NCBI RefSeq assembly: GCF_026151165.2
Contig: NZ_CP117849.1
Coordinates: 3,100,001 to 3,164,000, forward strand
Length of the DNA: 64,000 nucleotides
DNA from: Cryobacterium sp. SO2
GTDB lineage: Bacteria > Actinomycetota > Actinomycetes > Actinomycetales > Microbacteriaceae
Direction of reading: 5' to 3'
Below are positions 51,192 to 59,763 of the stretch, piece after piece. The notes below the pieces were generated by a model, which was given only the letters and a program-made list of their open reading frames with translations, was not told where the DNA came from and searched no databases. The translations under genes were made by a program, and so were the position numbers. The stretch's first letter is position 1; each line of letters opens with the position of its first letter.

Positions 51192-51854
51192 ATGCGTGAA
51201 GTATTTCAGCAGGAGCTCGCCGAGGTGCAGGACCGTCTCGCCGAGATTGCCCGCCTCGTGGCCATCTCCATAGATAAGGCCACCAAGGCCTTCAACAAGT
51301 CCGACGTCGCGCTGGCCGAAGAGGTCATCGCCGACGACGACAAGATCGATGCGCTCACGGTGGAGCTCGATGAGCTGGCCATCACCATCCTCGCCCGGCA
51401 GCAGCCGGTGGCCAGAGACCTGCGCATCGTCGTGAGTGCCCTGCGCATCAGCGCATCGCTCGAACGGATGGGCGACATGTCCACCCACATCTCGCAGCTG
51501 GCCAGGTACCGGTTCCCCGACAAGGTGATCCCCAAGAGCCTGCGGCCCACGTTCGCCGAGATGGGCGCACTCGACGTGAAGATCGCGAACATGCTCGCCG
51601 AGCTGCTCACGACCGAAGACATGCAGCTGGCCGAGGCCATCCGCAACGAGGACGACAAGGTCGACGCGCTGCACCTGAGCGTGTTCGATGCCGTTCTCGG
51701 CGAGACCTGGAAGGGCCAGGCAGCAGACACCGTGGACGCCACCCTCGCCAGCCGCTACCACGAGCGGTTCGCCGACCACGCGGTCTCGATCGCCAAGAAG
51801 GTGCAGTACCTGGGCACGGGCGACTGGCACCAGCCGGCCCCGGCCGACGCGTAG
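51192..51854 (+). CDS. phoU: Phosphate signalling protein PhoU
   Basis: A 220-residue protein with two three-helix PhoU repeats (motif with E-x-x-D in ALTVELDELAI; LERMGDMSTHISQLA; FADHAVSIAKKV). It connects the Pst transporter to the SenX3 kinase and represses the phosphate response when phosphate is plentiful. The family length is normal. It is divergent from senX3 and 9 kb from pstSCA, not in their operon. Confidence 0.95.
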   Translation: MREVFQQELAEVQDRLAEIARLVAISIDKATKAFNKSDVALAEEVIADDDKIDALTVELDELAITILARQQPVARDLRIVVSALRISASLERMGDMSTHISQLARYRFPDKVIPKSLRPTFAEMGALDVKIANMLAELLTTEDMQLAEAIRNEDDKVDALHLSVFDAVLGETWKGQAADTVDATLASRYHERFADHAVSIAKKVQYLGTGDWHQPAPADA

Positions 51855-51867
51855 AGCTCGACTCCCT

Positions 51868-51955
51868 CGCTGGTCGAGCTTGTCGAGACCTCGCGAGGGA
51901 TCTCGACAAGCTCGATCAGCGGTGCCGCTCGGATCTCGACAAGCTCGATCAACGG
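51868..51955. repeat. Three copies of a CTCGACAAGCTCGA element
   Basis: CGCTGGTCGAGCTTGTCGAGACC (one orientation, 51868-51890) is followed by two opposite copies, GGATCTCGACAAGCTCGATC (around 51898 and 51930). Such short dispersed repeats are common between actinobacterial genes. They precede a strong terminator. Confidence 0.75.
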
Positions 51956-51960
51956 GCACC

Positions 51961-51992
51961 AAAAAGCCCCCGTCACCTGACGGGGGCTTTTT
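51961..51992. terminator. Bidirectional terminator, phoU and gpmA
   Basis: AAAAAGCCCCCG, 8-nt loop, CGGGGGCTTTTT, followed by more T on the plus strand. A classical rho-independent terminator usable from both sides. Confidence 0.95.
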
Positions 51993-52009
51993 TTCGTGGA
52001 GGGCTGGGG

Positions 52010-52762
52010 CTACTTCTTGGCGCCCTGGGCCGCGACGGCGGCGGCACCGGCAGCGGCAGCGGCGGGGTCGAGGTACTCGCCCGCGCCGATCGGCTTGAGG
52101 TCCTCGTCGAGGCGGTAGACCAGCGGGATGCCGGTGGGGATGTTCAGCTCGGCGATGTCGGCGTCGGAGATGCCGTCGAGGTGCTTGACCAGGGCGCGAA
52201 GCGAGTTGCCGTGTGCCGTGACGAGCACGGTCTTACCGGTGCGGAGGTCAGCGGCGATGTCGGACTCCCAGTAGGGCAGCATCCGGGCGATGACGTCCTT
52301 GAGGCTCTCGGTGCGGGGCACGTCGTCGCCGAGGTCGGCGTAACGGGCGTCGCCCACCTGGGACCATTCGGAGGAGTCGTCGAGCAGGGGCGGCGGCACG
52401 TCGAACGAGCGGCGCCAGGTCTGGAACTGCTCGGGGCCGTACTTGGCGAGGGTCTCGGCCTTGTCGAGGCCCTGCAGGGCGCCGTAGTGGCGCTCGTTGA
52501 GGCGCCAGGAACGCTTGACGTCGATCCAGAGGCGGTCGGCCTCTTCGAGCGCGATGTTCGCGGTCTGGATCGCGCGGGTGAGCCGCGAGGTGTGCAGGAT
52601 GTCGGGCAGCAGGCCGGACTCGGCCAGCAGCTCGCCGGCGCGCAGCGCCTCGGCCCGGCCCTGGTCGCTCAGACGCACATCCACCCAACCGGTGAAGAGG
52701 TTTTGCTGGTTCCAGGTGCTGTTGCCGTGGCGGAGGAGGATGAGGGTATAAGGAGCAGACAT
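52010..52762 (-). CDS. gpmA: 2,3-bisphosphoglycerate-dependent phosphoglycerate mutase
   Basis: A 250-residue glycolytic mutase: catalytic His12 in LLRHGNSTWN, NLFTGW, NERHYGALQGL, and the second His in VTAHGNSLRAL. It interconverts 3- and 2-phosphoglycerate. Its position beside senX3-regX3 is conserved in actinobacteria. TAGAGT lies exactly 6 nt before ATG 52762; GGAG partly overlaps the gap, so either leaderless or weakly led. Confidence 0.96.
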   Translation of the reverse strand: MSAPYTLILLRHGNSTWNQQNLFTGWVDVRLSDQGRAEALRAGELLAESGLLPDILHTSRLTRAIQTANIALEEADRLWIDVKRSWRLNERHYGALQGLDKAETLAKYGPEQFQTWRRSFDVPPPLLDDSSEWSQVGDARYADLGDDVPRTESLKDVIARMLPYWESDIAADLRTGKTVLVTAHGNSLRALVKHLDGISDADIAELNIPTGIPLVYRLDEDLKPIGAGEYLDPAAAAAGAAAVAAQGAKK

Positions 52763-52768
52763 GCTCCA

Positions 52769-52774
52769 ACTCTA
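52769..52774 (-). promoter_or_regulatory. Leaderless -10 box of gpmA
   Basis: TAGAGT on the minus strand, exactly six bases before ATG 52762. Inference from spacing. Confidence 0.5.
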
Positions 52775-52848
52775 GCGAGGCGAGCGGGGCCACGGCGCAC
52801 CCGCCGGCGTGACGAAAGTCCCGGCGGATGCCTGCGCCTGGCTGGCTC

Positions 52849-54033
52849 TCAGCCGCGCGGAGCGCGCACGCCCAGCCGCGGCAGCCGGGGGATCTCGGCC
52901 ACGGATCCGGCCGATTCCGGCACGATGACCTCCTGGCCGGCGGTGATCGAGATGCCCTGCGCGAGCACGTGCAGGGTGACGCTGCCCGGCACCGTGCGCT
53001 TGACCACGGCGAGAGCGATCGGCCCGAGCTCGTGGTGGATGGCGCTGGAGGTGATGGTGCCCACCGTGCGGCGTTCGGGTTCGCCGCCCGCCACGAACCG
53101 GTCGGCCTGCACCTTATCGCCGTGCGCGGGCAGCACCGCGTCGGAGCCGTCCAGGTGCAACAGCACCAGCCGGCGCGGCGGGTGGCCGAGGTTGTGCACC
53201 TTCGCGACGGTCTCCTGACCGCGGTAGCAGCCCTTGTTCAGGTGCACGGCGGTGCGCAGCCAGTCCAGTTCGTGCGGGATGGTGCGGTCGTCGGCGTCGA
53301 GGGCGCCGCGGGGGCGCCAGGCCGCGATGCGCAACGCCTCCAGGGCGAGCAGCCCGGCGGCCTGGGCGGTGCCGGCGGCGATGGCGTCACGCAGGGCGGG
53401 CAGCGCGGACCGGTCGATCAACACCTCGCTCCAGCGCCAGGCGGCGCCGGGGTGGGCGGTGTCGGCGGCGTACTGCCAGCCGCCGGGTGCCACGGCGGTC
53501 CAGGGATCGTGCCAGACCAGCGGCACGCCGTTCGGGCTGGCCGGGGTGAGCGGAGCGGCGGCAGGGTCGGCGGCCATGGTGCCGATGGTGGCGTAGGCGA
53601 GGGTGTGGTCGACGACCTGCACCCGCAGGGTGAACCGCATCCGGTCGAGCCAGGCGTGCAGGCCGGGCAGTTCGGCGGCCTCGATCAGCAGCCAGCTCTC
53701 GACGCCGTCGTCGAGCAGCGCGATGGCGTACTCGAGGTGGCCGGACGGGTCGAGCAGCAGGGTCTCGGTGGACTGGCCCGGCGTGAGCCCGCGGAGCTCC
53801 TGGCTGGACATCGAATTGAGCCAGGTGAGCCGGTCAGGACCGGAGATGGAGAGCACTCCGCGGTGGGAGAGGTCGACGACGGCCTGGCCGGCCAGCAGCC
53901 GGCGCTGTTCGATGAGGGGCGCACCGTAGTGCGCGGCGACGCCGGCGTCGATGCCCTCGGCCTGAACGGCTGCGTCGAGCTCGAGCAGGGGCGACCCGGT
54001 CGGAGCAAGCGGCGCGTCAGCTGTGGTGGTCAT
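52849..54033 (-). CDS. ygfZ: Folate-binding protein YgfZ
   Basis: A 394-residue GcvT-fold protein with the YgfZ signature KGCYRGQE near the middle of the C-terminal half, and the tetrahydrofolate-binding region (DLSHRGVLSISGPDRLTWLN). It binds folate and helps assemble or protect Fe-S clusters. ATG 54033 has GAGAGTCCG upstream; the long 5' extension in frame is Arg-rich and not coding. Convergent with nothing; divergent from the Pr6Pr membrane protein. Confidence 0.93.
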   Translation of the reverse strand: MTTTADAPLAPTGSPLLELDAAVQAEGIDAGVAAHYGAPLIEQRRLLAGQAVVDLSHRGVLSISGPDRLTWLNSMSSQELRGLTPGQSTETLLLDPSGHLEYAIALLDDGVESWLLIEAAELPGLHAWLDRMRFTLRVQVVDHTLAYATIGTMAADPAAAPLTPASPNGVPLVWHDPWTAVAPGGWQYAADTAHPGAAWRWSEVLIDRSALPALRDAIAAGTAQAAGLLALEALRIAAWRPRGALDADDRTIPHELDWLRTAVHLNKGCYRGQETVAKVHNLGHPPRRLVLLHLDGSDAVLPAHGDKVQADRFVAGGEPERRTVGTITSSAIHHELGPIALAVVKRTVPGSVTLHVLAQGISITAGQEVIVPESAGSVAEIPRLPRLGVRAPRG

Positions 54034-54191
54034 CGGACTCTCCTTCAGGGATTCTCCCGGTGTGCTGCCGGTGCGAGACCGCCGAGGCCGCTGTCGACAG
54101 CGGGGAACTCCGGCCCATATGCTAGCCCAACGGCCTGAGCGGTGCCCCGTATTCCCGCGCCGCGGCCGCCGCCGCCTGCAAGGAGTCACCC

Positions 54192-54839
54192 ATGCGCGTC
54201 CCCGCTCCCTCGATCGCCGTGCTCCGCCTCATTCTGGCGGCGCTGACCGTCATCGCCGTCGCGGCCACGTTCCTCTCCACCGCGGCGCGTGCCACGATCA
54301 ACCCGTTCAACTTCTTCGGGTTCTTCACCATTCAGAGCAACCTGCTCGCCGCCGTCGTGCTCGCGGGCACCGCGGTGCTCTGCCTGCTCGGCCGCGAGGT
54401 GCCGGCCTGGCTGGTTCTGGCGCGCGCGGCGACCACGGCGTACATGATCGTGGTCGGCCTCGTCTACAACACCCTGCTCACCGGCCTGGCCGGCGGGGTG
54501 GACCTGCCCTGGGCGAACACCGTCGTGCACGTGCTCTTCCCGATCTACTGCCTCATCGACTGGGCCCTCGTCGGCGACCGCGCGCCGCAGCCGTGGCGGC
54601 GACTCTGGGTGGTCCTGATCTACCCGGTGTTCTGGTGCGCGGTGGTGCTGGTGCGCGGCGCGACGGACGGCTGGGTGCCGTACCCGTTCCTCAATCCGGT
54701 GACCGGGTACGCCGCGGTGTTCGGCTACGTGCTGCTGATCGCCGTGACGGTCATCGTCACCGGCGCCGCGGTGTTCGGGCTCAGCCGGCTGCGGCCGCTG
54801 CCGGTGCGCCCGGGCAGCCCGGCTACGACGCGCGGCTGA
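54192..54839 (+). CDS. Pr6Pr family membrane protein
   Basis: A 215-residue protein with six membrane segments and the family pattern FFTIQSNLLAAVV, YNTLLTG, HVLFPIYCLIDW and YPFLNP. The function is unknown (FAR-17a/AIG1-like). AAGGAG lies 8 nt before ATG 54192. Its 3' end overlaps the FABP gene by 17 nt on the opposite strand. Confidence 0.9.
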   Translation: MRVPAPSIAVLRLILAALTVIAVAATFLSTAARATINPFNFFGFFTIQSNLLAAVVLAGTAVLCLLGREVPAWLVLARAATTAYMIVVGLVYNTLLTGLAGGVDLPWANTVVHVLFPIYCLIDWALVGDRAPQPWRRLWVVLIYPVFWCAVVLVRGATDGWVPYPFLNPVTGYAAVFGYVLLIAVTVIVTGAAVFGLSRLRPLPVRPGSPATTRG

Positions 54840-55458
54840 GCCGGCCGGACGCGTGCGTGCGCAGGTCTTGGCCCAGCGCGGCGATGTCCCACGCCCAGAG
54901 CAGGTGGCTGTCGACAAGTCCGTAGAGCCGGGTGGCGGCCGCGTACGGTTTGGACCCGCTGGTGCGCAGCACCGCATCCGTGGACAGGTCGATGCGCGGG
55001 CCCTTGACCTGGCCCAGGTACAGTTCGGCCACGCCGCCCGGATGCACGAGGGCCACCTCGATATCGAACCCGCCGGCGGCGTTGCGCAGCGTTTCCACAG
55101 CCTCCGCGGTCTGGAACGGTGCCGGACCGACACCCGGCAGCAGGCCAGGACCGGGGTCGCCCGGCTGCTGCGGGCGACTGAGCCGCCAGTAGCCGGACTC
55201 GGTCATGAGCGGGGTGACCGCGCCTACCGGAGCAGGCGCGCCGTCGATGGCAGCCTCCGCCTCGGGTTCCAGCCAGGCGTACGAGCTGTAGTTCAGGTGC
55301 GGCAGGCCGTCGTGGCTGAAGCTGATGCGGTGACCGAATTCACGGGTGACCGTCTCGCCGTCGACTGTGTAGTCCAGGATCCCCGAACCTTCCCAGACGC
55401 CGATGAGCCACGACAGCGGAACGAGCTCGGACGGCAAGCCGACCGGAAGTTCATACAC
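54823..55458 (-). CDS. FABP/nitrobindin-like heme-binding protein (DUF1794)
   Basis: A 211-residue beta-barrel protein: LSWLIGVWEGSGI at the N-terminus and the barrel-closing YLGQVKGPRIDL segment match the FABP/DUF1794 family, whose members bind heme and may isomerise peroxynitrite. The heme-proximal His cannot be assigned by eye. It is 6 nt after the 37-residue membrane peptide gene. Confidence 0.88.
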   Translation of the reverse strand: MYELPVGLPSELVPLSWLIGVWEGSGILDYTVDGETVTREFGHRISFSHDGLPHLNYSSYAWLEPEAEAAIDGAPAPVGAVTPLMTESGYWRLSRPQQPGDPGPGLLPGVGPAPFQTAEAVETLRNAAGGFDIEVALVHPGGVAELYLGQVKGPRIDLSTDAVLRTSGSKPYAAATRLYGLVDSHLLWAWDIAALGQDLRTHASGRLSRAS

Positions 55459-55464
55459 AGTCGG

Positions 55465-55578
55465 TTACCGCTGGCCCCGGAACAGCTTGAACAGCACGAC
55501 GCCGGACACCCAGGCGATCGACAGGCTGGCCAGCGCGAGTAGGCCCAGGAACAGGATTTCGAGTGCGAGCGTTGACAT
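55465..55578 (-). CDS. 37-residue single-helix membrane protein
   Basis: A short frame encoding one hydrophobic helix (LEILFLGLLALASLSIAWVSG) with a basic end KLFRGQR, which fits a single-pass peptide. It starts at ATG 55578 after a TAGAGT box at 6 nt and ends 6 nt before the FABP gene, so the two are probably co-transcribed. Such small proteins recur beside FABP genes in related genomes as I recall; the function is unknown. Confidence 0.7.
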   Translation of the reverse strand: MSTLALEILFLGLLALASLSIAWVSGVVLFKLFRGQR

Positions 55579-55584
55579 GCCCCA

Positions 55585-55590
55585 ACTCTA
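55585..55590 (-). promoter_or_regulatory. Leaderless -10 box of the 37-residue gene
   Basis: TAGAGT on the minus strand, exactly six bases before ATG 55578. Inference from spacing. Confidence 0.45.
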
Positions 55591-55628
55591 GCCTCTGGCA
55601 CACGCCGTGCGCCCGAAACGCCGAACCG

Positions 55629-55907
55629 TTATGCGAGTCCGAGCAGGGCGAAGATGCCCGTCGCCACGGCGAGCACGATGACGGCGCCCACCAGGCTCAG
55701 CGTCACGCGGCTCACGTAACCCTCCTTCTGCCCGGTGGACAGCTGGGCGGCGAGGGTGATTATCGTGCAGCCCGCCAGGGAGAGGCTCGTCCAGACCAGC
55801 CGGTTTTCGGGGGCGACGAGCACTCCGGTCAGGACCGCACAGACGGCGGCGACCAGCCAAATCATCACAACACTCGAACGCTTCCAGCTCACAGACCCAT
55901 TCTGCAC
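55629..55907 (-). CDS. Small three-helix membrane protein
   Basis: A 92-residue protein with three hydrophobic segments (about 13-32, 38-54 and 70-91). ATG 55907 is used; GTG 55892 (VSWKRSSVV) is equally plausible and fits a typical start. It is divergent from glnR. No family is recognised. Confidence 0.7.
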   Translation of the reverse strand: MQNGSVSWKRSSVVMIWLVAAVCAVLTGVLVAPENRLVWTSLSLAGCTIITLAAQLSTGQKEGYVSRVTLSLVGAVIVLAVATGIFALLGLA

Positions 55908-55965
55908 GCCAGAGTCGCATTCCGTGGCACGCTAGTATGAGTCGCAAGATACTTGGAGGACCTGC

Positions 55966-56658
55966 GTGGCGCAGCTGTTGATCCTAACCTCGGCGGTGAA
56001 CGACGAAGTTCTCCCAGCCCTGGCGTTGCTGTCACACAGCACACGACTCATTCCGGCACAGCCGGATCAGCTCATCACCGCGCCCGATTCCGACCTGATC
56101 CTGGTCGACGCGCGGTCTAATCTGATGGCAGCCAAGTCGCTGTGCCAGATCCTGCGCACCACCGGAAGCAGTGTTCCGCTGCTCCTGGTGATCACCGAGG
56201 GCGGCCTCACCGCTGTCAGCCCGGACTGGGGGGTCGACGATGTTGTGCTCAACACGGCCGGGCCCGCCGAGGTCGATGCGCGCATCCGTCTCGCCGCCGG
56301 CCGCACGCCGCACAACGAACCCTCTCCCACCATCCGCGCCGCCGGCGTCGTCATCGACGAGGCCAGCTATTCGGCGAAGGTGCACGGCAAGCCGCTCGAC
56401 CTCACCTATAAGGAATTCGAGCTGCTCCGTTTCCTCGCCGCGCACCCGTCCCGGGTGTTCACCCGCGAGCAGCTGCTCAGCGAGGTGTGGGGCTACGACT
56501 ACTTCGGCGGCACCCGCACCGTCGACGTGCACGTACGACGCCTGCGCGCCAAGCTCGGCGACCAGGAATCCCTGATCGGTACCGTGCGCAACGTGGGCTA
56601 CAGGTTCAACGTGTATGAAGAGGACGGCGAACGTGTCGTTCACTCTGTCGGCGCCTGA
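55966..56658 (+). CDS. glnR: GlnR-type orphan response regulator
   Basis: A 230-residue OmpR-like regulator of the GlnR type: an atypical receiver (LLILTSAVNDEVLPALALL, ILVDARSNL) lacking the usual acidic pocket, then a winged-helix domain (LDLTYKEFELLRFLAAHPSR, GTRTVDVHVRRLRAKLG). It controls nitrogen assimilation genes, and no kinase partner is present, as expected. GGAGG serves GTG 55966. It overlaps mshD by 26 nt; the glnR-mshD order is conserved in actinobacteria. Confidence 0.92.
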   Translation: MAQLLILTSAVNDEVLPALALLSHSTRLIPAQPDQLITAPDSDLILVDARSNLMAAKSLCQILRTTGSSVPLLLVITEGGLTAVSPDWGVDDVVLNTAGPAEVDARIRLAAGRTPHNEPSPTIRAAGVVIDEASYSAKVHGKPLDLTYKEFELLRFLAAHPSRVFTREQLLSEVWGYDYFGGTRTVDVHVRRLRAKLGDQESLIGTVRNVGYRFNVYEEDGERVVHSVGA

Positions 56659-57532
56659 CCTGGCCGACGCCGCCTTCGCGGCGCGTTTCCACGACGTCGC
56701 CGATGCGAGCGCGCACACGGATGGTTACCGCCCGTTCAACGAGCAGGCCATGCTCGACGCCCGCTCCGGCCGGCGCAGCCCGCAGCTGCTGCTCGAGGGC
56801 GAAGACGCCGTCGGCGCCCTGATCCTCGGGCAGGGCGAGATCGACCTGGTCGTGCACCCGCGTTACCGCCGCAAGGGCCACGCCACCGCGGCCCTCCGCC
56901 GACTGTTCGAGGACGAGGGCGGCATGTCCGGCGACCTCACCGCCTGGGCGCACGGCGACCACCCCGCGGCCCGCGCCCTGGCCGACAGGTTCGGTTTCAG
57001 CGCCGAACGCACGCTGCTGCAGTTGGAACGCCCGCTCAGCGACGCCGACGCCGCCACCTCCCCCGTGTTGCCGGCCGGGATCGGCATCGTGTCGTTCCGG
57101 CCCGCCGATGCCGCGGAGTGGGTGCGGTTGAACGCCCTCGTCTTCGCGACGCACCCCGAGCAGGGCGCCATCACCGAGTCCGACCTCGCCGCACGCATGG
57201 CCGAACCCTGGTTCGACGCCGACGACCTGCTCTTGGCGCGGGAGAACTCGACGGCCGCCGCGCCCGGGCGGATCCTCGGCTACAACTGGCTCAAGATCGA
57301 ACCGGGGGCCACGCTCGGCGAGATCTATGTGCTCGGCGTGCACCCGGATGCCGCCGGCGCCGGCCTCGGCCGCGCCCTCATGCTGGCCGGCCTGGCCCGC
57401 CTGCGCGAGCGGGGCTGCACGGCCGTCGAACTGTACGTGGAGGCCGAGAGCACCACACCGGTGCGGCTCTACCGCAGCCTCGGATTCGGCGACCGCACCG
57501 TGGATGTGCAGTACCACCGCGGACCTCGTTAA
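56633..57532 (+). CDS. mshD: Mycothiol synthase
   Basis: A 299-residue protein with two GNAT domains. The second carries GEIYVLGVHPDAAGAGLGRAL, the acetyl-CoA loop, and ELYVEAEST; the first has EIDLVVHPRYRRKGHATAAL. It acetylates Cys-GlcN-inositol in the last step of mycothiol synthesis. GTG 56633 is chosen because GAGGA lies 8 nt before it; ATG 56615 in frame has no ribosome-binding site. Confidence 0.94.
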   Translation: MSFTLSAPDLADAAFAARFHDVADASAHTDGYRPFNEQAMLDARSGRRSPQLLLEGEDAVGALILGQGEIDLVVHPRYRRKGHATAALRRLFEDEGGMSGDLTAWAHGDHPAARALADRFGFSAERTLLQLERPLSDADAATSPVLPAGIGIVSFRPADAAEWVRLNALVFATHPEQGAITESDLAARMAEPWFDADDLLLARENSTAAAPGRILGYNWLKIEPGATLGEIYVLGVHPDAAGAGLGRALMLAGLARLRERGCTAVELYVEAESTTPVRLYRSLGFGDRTVDVQYHRGPR

Positions 57533-57545
57533 CGTTCCGTTCACC
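57528..57545 (+). promoter_or_regulatory. PHO box before ppk1
   Basis: GTTAACG-TTCC-GTTCACC, a two-unit direct repeat with 11-bp period, matching the PhoP/RegX3 box, 44 nt before the ppk1 start and overlapping the mshD stop. Confidence 0.7.
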
Positions 57546-57588
57546 GTGAGCGTCGCGCCCGCCTGGCGCCGGGTGTCAAGATGGACAG

Positions 57589-59763
57589 ATGGACGGCGAC
57601 AACATCCCAGGCACGTCAGGTCTCGAAAGCGAACTTGACGACGATTTCGACCCCCAGATCGGCAAAAACGATCCGGCCCTACCGAGCGAGCGCTACCTCG
57701 ACCGTGAGCTGAGCTGGCTGGCGTTCAACCAGCGGGTGCTCGAACTCGCCGAGGACCCGGCCCTGCCGGTGCTCGAACGGGCGAACTTCCTGGCCATCTT
57801 CGCAAACAACCTCGACGAGTTCTTCATGGTGCGGGTCGCCGGTCTCAAGCGCCGTATCCTCACCGGACTGGCCGTGCCGACCAATGTGGGCCGCGCCCCG
57901 CAGGATGTGCTCTCCGACATCGCCGCCGCCGCGCACGTGCTGCAGGACCGGCACGCGCACGCGTTTCAGGAGCTGGTGCGCCCGGCCCTGGCCGAACACG
58001 GCGTGGACATCGTCACCTGGGACAGCCTGAGCGACGTGGACCGCCGGTCGCTGCGCGGGTACTTCTCCAACCAGATCTTCCCGGTGCTGATGCCGCTGGC
58101 CGTCGACCCGGCACACCCGTTCCCATACATCTCCGGCCTGTCGCTGAACCTGGCCGTGCGGTTGCACAGCTCCAAGACCGGCAAGCAGGAGTTCGCCCGG
58201 CTCAAGGTGCCCTCCATGCTGCCGCGCTTCGTGCGGGTGGACCGCACCGAGTCCGTCGACAAGGTGCGTTTCATCACCCTCGAAGACCTCATCGCCAACC
58301 ACCTCGAAGATCTCTTCCCCGGCATGGACATCCTCGAACACCACGTGTTCCGGGTCACCCGCAACGAGGACGTCGTCATCGAGGAAGACGACACCGAGAA
58401 CCTGATCAAGGCCCTCGAGAAGGAGCTGCTGCGGCGCCGGTTCGGCCCGCCCATCCGCCTCGAGGTCACCGAGGACATGGACGAGGTGACCCTGGGCCTG
58501 CTCGTGCGGGAACTCGACGTGACCGACCAGGAGGTGTACCGGCTGCCCGCACCGCTGGACCTCGGCGGCCTGTTCGACCTCCGCATCGACCGGCCCGACC
58601 TGCACTACACGAAGCACGTGCCCACGACGGCCGCGCAGCTGCTCACCGGCGAACCCAACGAGACGCCCGACATCTTCCGCGCCATCAGCCGCGGTGACGT
58701 GCTGCTGCACCACCCCTACGAGTCGTTCGCCACGAGTGTGCAGGCGTTCCTGGAACAGGCCGCCGCCGACCCGAACGTGCTCGCCATCAAGCAGACCCTG
58801 TACCGTACCTCTGGTGACAGCCCGATCGTGGAGGCTCTCATCGCCGCCGCCGAGTCGGGCAAGCAGGTGCTCGCCCTGGTGGAGATCAAGGCCCGCTTCG
58901 ACGAGCAGGCCAACATCTCCTGGGCACGCAAGCTGGAGAAGGCCGGCGTGCACGTGGTCTATGGGCTCGTCGGGCTCAAGACGCACTGCAAGCTCGCCCT
59001 CGTGGTGCGCTACGAGAAGGGAGTGCTGCGGCACTACAGCCACATCGGCACCGGTAACTACAACCCCAAGACCAGCCGCATCTACGAAGACATGGGGCTG
59101 CTCACGGCGGATGACCAGGTCGGCAAGGACCTCACCCGGCTGTTCAACGAGCTTTCCGGCTACGCCATCGAGAAGAAGTTCAAGCGCCTGCTGGTGGCCC
59201 CACTGCACCTGCGCAAGGCCCTGCTCAAGCGCATCGCCGACGAGACCGCCAACGCGGCAGCCGGCAAGCCCGCCGGCATCCGCATCAAGGTCAACTCGAT
59301 GGTCGACGAGGACATCATCGACGCGCTCTACCGGGCCAGCCAGGCCGGTGTGCCCGTTGACGTGTGGGTGCGCGGCATCTGCAGCCTCAAGCCCGGCGTG
59401 CCCGGCATGAGCGAGAACATCCGGGTGCGGTCGATCCTCGGCCGTTACCTCGAGCACTCGCGGATCTTCTCCTTCCACACCCTGGGCGAGACGCAGGTGT
59501 ACATCGGCAGCGCCGACATGATGCACCGCAACCTCGACCGCCGGGTGGAGGCCCTCGTGCGCCTCGTCGACCCGCGACACCTCAACGAGGTCGACGCCCT
59601 GTTCACACGGGCCATGGACGAGCGCACCTCGTCGTGGTGGCTCGACGAGAACGGCGAATGGACCAGGCACCACCTGGATGCCGAGGGCAAGCCGCTCGAT
59701 GACATGCAGAACCGCCTGATGCAGCAGATCGGGCAGCGCAAGCGACCGGTGAGCCGCCGATGA
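57589..59763 (+). CDS. ppk1: Polyphosphate kinase 1
   Basis: A 724-residue enzyme that makes polyphosphate from ATP. The family regions are in order: YLDRELSWLAFNQRVLELA, then FFMVRVAGLKR, the catalytic autophosphorylated His485 (HYSHIGTGNYN) and His646 (SADMMHRNLDRR). It stores phosphate and energy. It overlaps the Nudix gene by 4 nt (ATGA). A PHO box upstream predicts induction when phosphate is scarce. Confidence 0.97.
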   Translation: MDGDNIPGTSGLESELDDDFDPQIGKNDPALPSERYLDRELSWLAFNQRVLELAEDPALPVLERANFLAIFANNLDEFFMVRVAGLKRRILTGLAVPTNVGRAPQDVLSDIAAAAHVLQDRHAHAFQELVRPALAEHGVDIVTWDSLSDVDRRSLRGYFSNQIFPVLMPLAVDPAHPFPYISGLSLNLAVRLHSSKTGKQEFARLKVPSMLPRFVRVDRTESVDKVRFITLEDLIANHLEDLFPGMDILEHHVFRVTRNEDVVIEEDDTENLIKALEKELLRRRFGPPIRLEVTEDMDEVTLGLLVRELDVTDQEVYRLPAPLDLGGLFDLRIDRPDLHYTKHVPTTAAQLLTGEPNETPDIFRAISRGDVLLHHPYESFATSVQAFLEQAAADPNVLAIKQTLYRTSGDSPIVEALIAAAESGKQVLALVEIKARFDEQANISWARKLEKAGVHVVYGLVGLKTHCKLALVVRYEKGVLRHYSHIGTGNYNPKTSRIYEDMGLLTADDQVGKDLTRLFNELSGYAIEKKFKRLLVAPLHLRKALLKRIADETANAAAGKPAGIRIKVNSMVDEDIIDALYRASQAGVPVDVWVRGICSLKPGVPGMSENIRVRSILGRYLEHSRIFSFHTLGETQVYIGSADMMHRNLDRRVEALVRLVDPRHLNEVDALFTRAMDERTSSWWLDENGEWTRHHLDAEGKPLDDMQNRLMQQIGQRKRPVSRR

